From Gigaspora rosea (lineage: Eukaryota; Glomeromycota; Glomeromycetes; Diversisporales; Gigasporaceae): a stretch of 64,000 bases of DNA. Location: contig QKWP01000617.1 in the NCBI GenBank assembly GCA_003550325.1, forward strand, positions 28,756-92,755. The letters are read 5' to 3'. Shown here in pieces: positions 57,360 to 64,000 of this stretch; within the stretch, counting starts at the first letter, position 1, and each line of letters starts with the position of its first letter. The position numbers were made by a program, and so were the translations under genes. The notes beneath the pieces are model-generated. The model had not been told where the DNA came from. It made no database searches and worked only from the letters and a program-made list of their open reading frames with translations.

Positions 57360-59225
57360 TATAGAGTTTCTACGTAACCAATAATATTGTTTATATAAAA
57401 ACTTTATAAAAGTTTTTAGCAATATTTTGTGATCTACTAGTCCAATTTTAATGTTTTACTACTATTAGAATTGAAGAATATGCTCTATAACTTTTGTTTA
57501 GTAGATAAGAAAGGTTAGTTTAGTAAAAAAAATTGTTATTGCTCTGACAGTTTAGATTCCAGAAATTTGATAAACAACAATTGATTTTCTCTAATTTTAC
57601 TATATATAGTAATATATGCAGCCCCTGTTTGGTATATGGATTATGAATTAAATAAAAAATACAAAGTGAAAAAAGTAAAGAACTAATAAACTAAACTATT
57701 TAATAATGTCAATTACAAATAACAGAACCCAAATGATTTTTCGTAACTCTATCTGCTGATCATCTGTACCAACAATTACGCTAACACTTCAGAAGTAAAG
57801 TTTTCAAGACAACAGTAGAAAATCCAAAGAAAACATGCAACCTGGCAACTGTTATTTAGGGATACGTTAACTGAGTATCTGCTAATAGCTTTAGAGTTTG
57901 TTACTCACCAAAAAGTTGGCACTTGTTGTTTAGAAGTAAAGTTCATAGACTACCTGCTGACAAGCTTAGAGTTTATTACTCACTACAACTTGAGAAATAC
58001 TTGGCAGCTCTTTGATAGATTTGGGACTATACAGGAAGAACTACTGTTTCTACTATGGTTACATGTGAACTCCTTTAGGTGTTGTTGGTTTGTAAAAAAT
58101 TTTCAAAAAGTGGGCATTTTGGCGTACTCCCTCTAAAAGATCTGCAGTGTTTACTGCTTCCAAAAAGGAAAAGCACCTACCGTATTGGATACAATTGTAA
58201 TGAGTGGCTTGGAAACAAGTAACGTGAAAAGACATGTGAGACCTATAGAGAAACCACTAGAAAAAGATTCTAGAAGCTTTGTTTTTTTTCAAGCAGTCTG
58301 GGTTATATGACTGCTTTTTGTTTAACATACAAAACCTGGGCTGGTTAGCCGAGATAAGGTTATCGATGCTAATAATTTTTATTTCAGAAGTCTGTCAAGT
58401 TATTGTAAATAACCTGCAACAGCTAACTGTTAGACCTCAAGTAAAAATTAATTAGTAGCAAAAGGCCATCATGAAGCTCGAATTTCTCATTCTTTAGTTG
58501 TAATGATATTATTCTCTTTTGTATGTAATAATATCAAACTTAATAAATGAATCAGAGCAAGGTCTCCATTATAAACAAAAAAAATAACAGGACCCAAATA
58601 TCTAGTTCAAAGGTTATACATTATGCATTTTATTAAAAGCTTTTAAAATTTGAAAACAAAAACTGGTTATAGCAATCATTTTGGCATCTAATAGTCCAAT
58701 TTGAATAACCTTTTTTTAAAAATAAAGCTCATATTAAAGTACATCTAATAAAAAAGTATATTTAATTCTGATTACTAGATCAAAGTTATTTAAAAATATA
58801 GTTTGCCATCCCCTTGGGCTAGCATTTAGCACACATAATACAAAATGATAGTGGTAGCTGCATGAAGTGTCTTGAGGAACTCCAAATCTTAATTGTAAGA
58901 ATGCCAAACTAGTGTGGAAAGCTGCATATGGGTTAATAAAAGGAGCTGAAACAGAAAACTTATTGAATACTTTGAATGAAATCTTCACAGCATCAAATGT
59001 CTAGGATAAAACAAACCAAAAAGTCACAATGTGGATTCACATTATTGCACTATATGAAATTTGGTACTGTTATACATAGTCCAGATGGGGTAGCAATCCC
59101 ATTCCAGATCCAATCCTTTCATAATAATTAAAATAAAAGCAAAAAAAATAGGAGTATTAGGAAGTAAAAGAAATAATAAGAACAAATAAGAGAAATTCTA
59201 TATAAGAGTAAATACATCAGGTAAT
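57360..59225. other. anonymous intergenic, no supported gene
   Basis: About 1.9 kb with less extreme AT content in places (57720-58480) but no sustained frame. GTTTATTACTCAC-like and GTTAACTGAGTATCTGCTAA segments recur two or three times (57850-57980). The 84-codon minus-strand frame at 58734-58988 has no motif. Confidence 0.4.
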
Positions 59226-59231
59226 AGTTAG

Positions 59232-59722
59232 TTAAGGGTAGGAAGTATATCAATCATTTTTCATATAATTTTTGTGTTACTATATTTTCTTTAAAATATT
59301 AAAAATATTTTATTATGTAAACTGTTTTTTAAAATTTGTAGAATAGGTTTTTCTGATTCTAATGGTAGTAAAATCATCAAAATTGGGTAAATGTTTATCG
59401 AGATATATATATTTAAAGGTTAGATATTATTTTATCATGTGATGATCATATGTTATTTCATTAATTATCTTGTATAACCCCAGAAAATTAGGAGGCTCCC
59501 GGAAACTTTACAATATATACAAGTATATTTTTTTAAATATTATATTTGTTAAATTTATACTACTATAAAGAACATAATCTAAACTATTTACTACAAAAAT
59601 TTGATAAAGATTAATTGTAATAGTAAAAAGTTTTATTAGTAGCATATTTCTATTTTTTGTAAAAATCATGTTGTAACACTAAGATCATATGAGAAATAAT
59701 CGATATACCCCCTACCCTTAAA
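59232..59722. mobile_element. MITE, CTTAAGGGTAG family copy 2
   Basis: TTAAGGGTAGGAAGTATATC at the left is mirrored by GATATACCCCCTACCCTTAA at the right; inward similarity (ATCAATCATTTTTCATAT and mirror) extends the arms to about 38 bp. Confidence 0.75.
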
Positions 59723-59802
59723 CCCACCCTATATAATTGTAATATTTAAGTAATAAATAAATTACTTTTTCTGGCGTTCCTCTAAAGAAGAGGGTTTAAA
59801 AA

Positions 59803-60069
59803 AATATATACCATAAAGTCCTAAATATAAGCAACCCCAAAAATAAGCAACTCCACATTTTGAGATCAAAATACTAAAATATAATATAAGCAACCCCTGC
59901 TAAACATATATAAAATTTATTATAAACTTTATTAGTTATTATATATAAAATATATTGACCAATGAAATTGAATATTTTAAAGTCCTAAATTTAAGCAACC
60001 CTCTGAAAAAAATTGGCTAAAATGGTGGCTTAGAGTGTTGCTTATATTCAGGACTTTATGGTATATATT
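59803..60069. mobile_element. MITE with CCATAAAGTCCT ends
   Basis: AATATATACCATAAAGTCCT and AGGACTTTATGGTATATATT are inverted ends, with AAATATAAGCAAC and GTTGCTTATATT inside. An internal AAAGTCCTAAATTTAAGCAA (about 59976) is a third partial copy of the terminus. Confidence 0.85.
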
Positions 60070-60547
60070 TTTGTTATTTTTTAGCAAATTAGATCAAAAT
60101 TGGCCAAAACCCAGTTATAATCTATATAAGAGATGTTCAGAATCTTCAAATAATAGTAAAATCACAAAAGTTACTACAAAATAAAGGAATACTACAAAAA
60201 AAATACTAAGTCATAGTAAAAAAAGCATCAAACTAAAAAAACTAAAAGTAAGTTAGTGCTACTTTTAAAAAGAAAAAACAAATAAAAAACAAATGACTTA
60301 TTTTTTATATTCTATATACCTAGTAATAATCACTGCTAATTATAAGTAAATATTATAAAATAAATAAATAAAATAATAAAAAAAATAATATAATTAAAAT
60401 AAAATAATAAATTAAAAAAAGAAATAATTATAATAAGCAAAAAAAAAAAGTTAAGTAATAATACGCAGTTAAAAGGTCAAAATTTCATAGTAAAAATCAG
60501 TGGAGTTTTACTATATAAAAGTAAAAGGAGATGGCAATCAATTAATT

Positions 60548-60844
60548 AACAATCACTTCATCGATATAACATTTCACTAACAATTATTCATCGACAAGTT
60601 CATTTTACTAACAGTTTATTTACTAACAGTTTATTTCACCGAAGCTCATTTTACTAACAAAGTAATTCTAGTCTGGTCATTAATATTAGGATCAGAGTAG
60701 AATTAGGCAGAATTCATGCTAAAGTTAGTGTGCTTTTGAAAAAATCTTGTCAGTGAAATGAACTTTGGTAAAACAATCTGTTGGTAAAATGGACTTGTCA
60801 GTGAGTATTTATTGGTGAAATGTTATATCGATGATGTGATTGTT
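60548..60844. mobile_element. inverted-repeat element built of ~20-bp subrepeats
   Basis: The outer arms (starting AACAATCACTTCATCGATAT) match over 28 of 29 bases. Inside each arm are tandem variants of TTCATTTTACTAACAGTTTA (left) or its mirror TGGTAAAATGGACTTGTCAG (right). No coding capacity. Confidence 0.8.
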
Positions 60845-60849
60845 GGCGA

Positions 60850-61450
60850 AATAATACAAAATACTATACATTTCCAATCATAATAAAAAAACTCAATAGT
60901 AAACAATCAATAATTACTTATATTATATCATATACTAATGCAATTTGAATGATTTAACTATTATTAGAATCAGAAAAGTTGGTTCTGCAAAGTTTAATTA
61001 GAAATTATAAAAGGTTTGCTTAGTAAAAATAATGCTTTTATATATAGAAAAGCCACATTCACATACTATAGAAATTTACTATTAAATGCCTACTGTAATT
61101 TATTATAAAATAATCATTATTTTTTACTCTTTATCTGTGATTTACCACTTAAATATAAAATAATTAAAATCTAAAATAAAAAAAATTAAAAAATCTAAAC
61201 AAAAAACTAATTTTGCAATATATAGTAAATATATAGTAAATAAAAATTTTGCAGATTGTACTTTTTACTAAATATCTGATAGTTGTAAAACTTTTAAACA
61301 TTTTACAATATATTAAAATTTTATAAATTTATAAAATTTTATTGTAAATTTTTGTAAATCTTATGTACTACAATTTTTTGTAAATTTATACTATTTTTCA
61401 TATAAATTTACACTTTTTTATATATTATCAAAGCCTTTAAAGGTTTATAT
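60850..61450. other. AT-rich, nothing recognised
   Basis: Runs of TAAATTTTTGTAAAT-type simple sequence; no gene. Confidence 0.4.
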
Positions 61451-61455
61451 ACATA

Positions 61456-62040
61456 CTGTATTACGCGAAATAGCACACATCTGCACAGTATTTTGATCAC
61501 CTGCGTGATATTTTGAGTACACGCATGTGCACTATTTCAAAACCAACCTAGTTTTTATACAGTATATAAATATTTATTTGAAAATCACCTTGCGGCCAAT
61601 AATTTCCTAAATTATAGATCTTCAATTTGTTATTCATATACATATGTACGTAAAAAAGTAGTAACCCTGTATGGTATTTATATTTATTTATTTATCTATC
61701 TATTTATTTATATGCTTCATGACCTCATTACGTATTAATTAACTCTACCTGGTGCATATATTAAGTATTGCTGTATTCATATTATCCGGCTTATCTATTA
61801 AATATTTGCTATAAAATTTGATAATAAATAGTCAGTATTGTAACAAAAGGAGAGATGAGATGCTCTAAGTATTTTTCCTGTGGTACAAAGTTATAGAAAT
61901 ATATTCATTTATACAATATACTATATAAAGTGCGCACTATTTCGGGATGTGCATGGGCGTTATTTTGAAACCCAGTATGCTATTTTTAGGGATGCAATTT
62001 TTGAAATAGCACTCATGTGCGCTATTCCGCAGTAATATGG
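61456..62040. mobile_element. CCGTATTATG transposon, empty-site copy
   Basis: Ends CTGTATTACG and AGTAATATGG with TA on both sides. It follows 55406-56835 collinearly (GAGTACACGCATGTGCACTA, CCTAGTTTTTATACAGTATA, GATCTTCAATTTGTTATTCA) but has no SINE. It contains instead a short extra segment at about 61712-61905. Confidence 0.85.
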
Positions 62041-63700
62041 TATATATTTGCTAATATAGAAGTAACTAGAATTAAAGACTATTTACTGCAGGTTTGGTTG
62101 TAGCTAAAATAAAGTTGAAAAGGACTTGAATTTTTGCAAACAAAGTCTTCTAGTAGAAGACATAGTGTAAAAAAATAGTACTACCAAATAAAGAAATAGC
62201 AAATAAGCTTCTGAAGCTTTGTTAGAATTTATAGAAGCAAAAGTAGGTATAGATATTGGATTAAATATATTATTTAGTATAGTATAACTTTTTCAAGTTC
62301 TTACAAGTTGGTACACTTTTGTTTTTTTGGCTTTTTTAAAATTTTAACTAAGTGGGCATTTTGGCTTACCTTCATCAAAAAATTAGTAATATTTACTCCT
62401 TTTATTTGGATATTGCACTTACCAAAATAGAGCCAACATAGTAATATATTTAAAATTTGCAAAAAAATGACAAAAAATTTTAGACAGATATATCTTATAT
62501 TAGGTATGGTTTTATTTTTTTTAAGATAAGGTCTTGCTTATATTTTAATTAAATAATTTATATAAGTAATTATATATAGAGGTCTTACTTGTTCAAAAAA
62601 TAAGAATTCAGATATTTATTTGTTCAATCTTTTTAATATTTAAATATTCATTCAAAAATTTTGAATATTCACTAAATATTAATAATTGAATAATAAATAT
62701 ATATAGTACTAAATAAAAATTGTTTTTAATATTATATATAAAATATAAAGTGATATAACTCAAGAACAGATAATTTAACAAAAATTTCTCTAACAGGTTT
62801 GTTGTATTTATTCAAAGCCACAATTTTGTTAAAGTAGATGTTTATTTAATTTATCATTATAAAAAGTTATACTACTTTAAAATCTATATATATTCAAAAA
62901 ATTTAGTATTTAATTTATATAAAAAAATTATTTATATGTATTTTTTAACCAATTAGAATTTATTATACATAAAATAGACAATTATATTTGATTATATAAT
63001 ATTAATAAAAATAAAATAAAATTATAAAATTATATATATATATTTAGTAAATATTCAATAAATATATTTAGTAAAATTTTTAATTATTCAAATTTTCATT
63101 TGGTGAAAAATTAAATATTCAAATATTTAAATATTTCAGTAAATATTTGAATATAACATTCATCAGATTAGACCTCTAGTTACATAGCATGCTATATAAA
63201 TAACTTAAATTGTATTGACAAATATATATAAATTATATGCAAGAATAGAAGCTTAGACTAGTTAATTTGTAACCTAAACCTACTAGAGTAGTCAAGACTC
63301 ACCTAGATTTGAATAAACAATATATAGTTTGTAGAGACACTTTATTTGATCCACATAATGGACCAAATACTAATTTTTGTGAAGAGCTTGGCCTATTGGT
63401 AAGCATTCATTAGAACTAGTATATATTTGGTCTGGCAAATTACAGAGGCAGTTATAGTAAAAGATTTGCATTAGTATTGTTTCTTATAAGGTAAATTTTG
63501 GTTGTTGTAATTTGGAGTTATTGTTCTTAAAACAGATATTAGTTTTTTTTTGCAGTAAGCAAATTTGGAGCAATGTGATTTTTATATTTGCATAGGATTC
63601 TTCTAATATTTTGAGGAAGATTTTGATGATTATTTGGGATACTTGCAGGGCCTTGAGCAATCTATGAACAGCTAACAACTTTAAAAAATTGTTATATATT
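62041..63700. other. AT-rich intergenic, nothing recognised
   Basis: Long AT-rich stretch with no supported frame; the 64-codon minus-strand frame at 63484-63678 has no motif. Confidence 0.4.
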
Positions 63701-63708
63701 TCTAAAAA

Positions 63709-63838
63709 TGAGAAAGATCTACAGAAAAACAGTCAAAATAAGCATTAATATTACTAAATATAGAAAAGATCTATACAAAAATAGTTAAAAATAAGCAAAA
63801 GCAAATTGTCACCTATCTATATATAGCTCGGGGTCCTA
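63709..63838 (-). mobile_element. inverted fragment of the 10609-10979 element
   Basis: The reverse complement carries GACCCCGAGCTATATATAGA, GCTTATTTTTAACTATTTTT and TAGTAATATTAATGCTTATT, which track 10640-10765. The termini are missing. Confidence 0.7.
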
Positions 63839-63899
63839 TACTTGCTTGTGTAGTATATTGAAAGATTGTAATGATTGAATAAGAAAAATTGAAATAAGG

Positions 63900-64000
63900 C
63901 CCTTTAGAGTAGGGTTCCGATGTTTGATCCGGGTTTGATTTGAGTTTGATCAAACCCCAAATCAAACCAAACTCAAACTATAAATTTTATAAAGTTTGAG
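63900..64000. repeat. GTTTGATTTGAG palindromic repeat, cut by window end
   Basis: GGGTTTGATTTGAGTTTGATC is followed by GATCAAACCCCAAATCAAACC..., an inverted repeat that probably continues past 64000. Confidence 0.5.

Overview
The window looks like nuclear DNA of an arbuscular mycorrhizal fungus (Glomeromycotina, close to Rhizophagus irregularis). This is inferred from its strong AT-richness, short introns of roughly 60-85 bp, a repeat load far larger than its gene content, and the expanded families it carries: BTB/BACK/TLDc proteins, a TKL-type kinase with an HADFHSGN catalytic loop, Sel1-repeat proteins, and a KRBA2-like integrase relic. No search could be run, so species assignment rests on family resemblance.

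Only four loci look gene-like. (1) A two-exon BTB-BACK-TLDc gene on the minus strand (6054-7652). (2) A short Sel1-repeat protein on the plus strand (40829-41212). (3) A spliced TKL-like kinase on the plus strand (42525-43856) whose catalytic domain is intact but whose N-terminal leader has three in-frame stops. (4) A five-exon, 164-aa cyclophilin on the minus strand (52035-52840), the best-supported gene here. Three further BTB/TLDc relics (3827-5230, 44815-45905, 46625-48090), a coiled-coil relic (2920-3284) and a CxxC-headed family relic (53624-55078) are broken.

The rest is layered repeats. 0-13.8 kb: MITEs, palindromic arrays and minisatellites around the BTB-TLDc loci. 13.8-20.4 kb: a 6.6-kb element bounded by ~100-bp inverted repeats (TGTGRGGGCTGATG...) and a 6-bp target duplication, holding a large tandem satellite and a decayed retroviral-type integrase; I read it as a Ginger-like DNA transposon. 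25.9-33.2 kb: a full-length but decayed LINE (RRM-like ORF1; endonuclease, RT and RNase H in ORF2) on the minus strand, with poly(A) and an 18-bp target duplication, itself sitting inside an older GGCATGCC-rich repeat. 35.2-36.5 kb and 55.6-56.6 kb: two copies of a GC-richer, tRNA-headed, poly(A)-tailed 1.0-1.3-kb SINE-like element. 41.2-42.5 kb: a ~120-bp satellite between the Sel1 and kinase genes. 44.9-45.8 kb: a retroposon with two MITEs inside, splitting a BTB relic. 55.2-57 kb: a three-level nest (Ty3/gypsy RT relic, then a CCGTATTATG-ended transposon, then the long SINE), with the unoccupied transposon present at 61.5-62.0 kb. The remaining AT-rich stretches show nothing I can name.

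No true tRNA, rRNA or CRISPR locus was seen. No operon logic applies; the genes are isolated islands among mobile DNA, and several relics show directly which insertion broke them.
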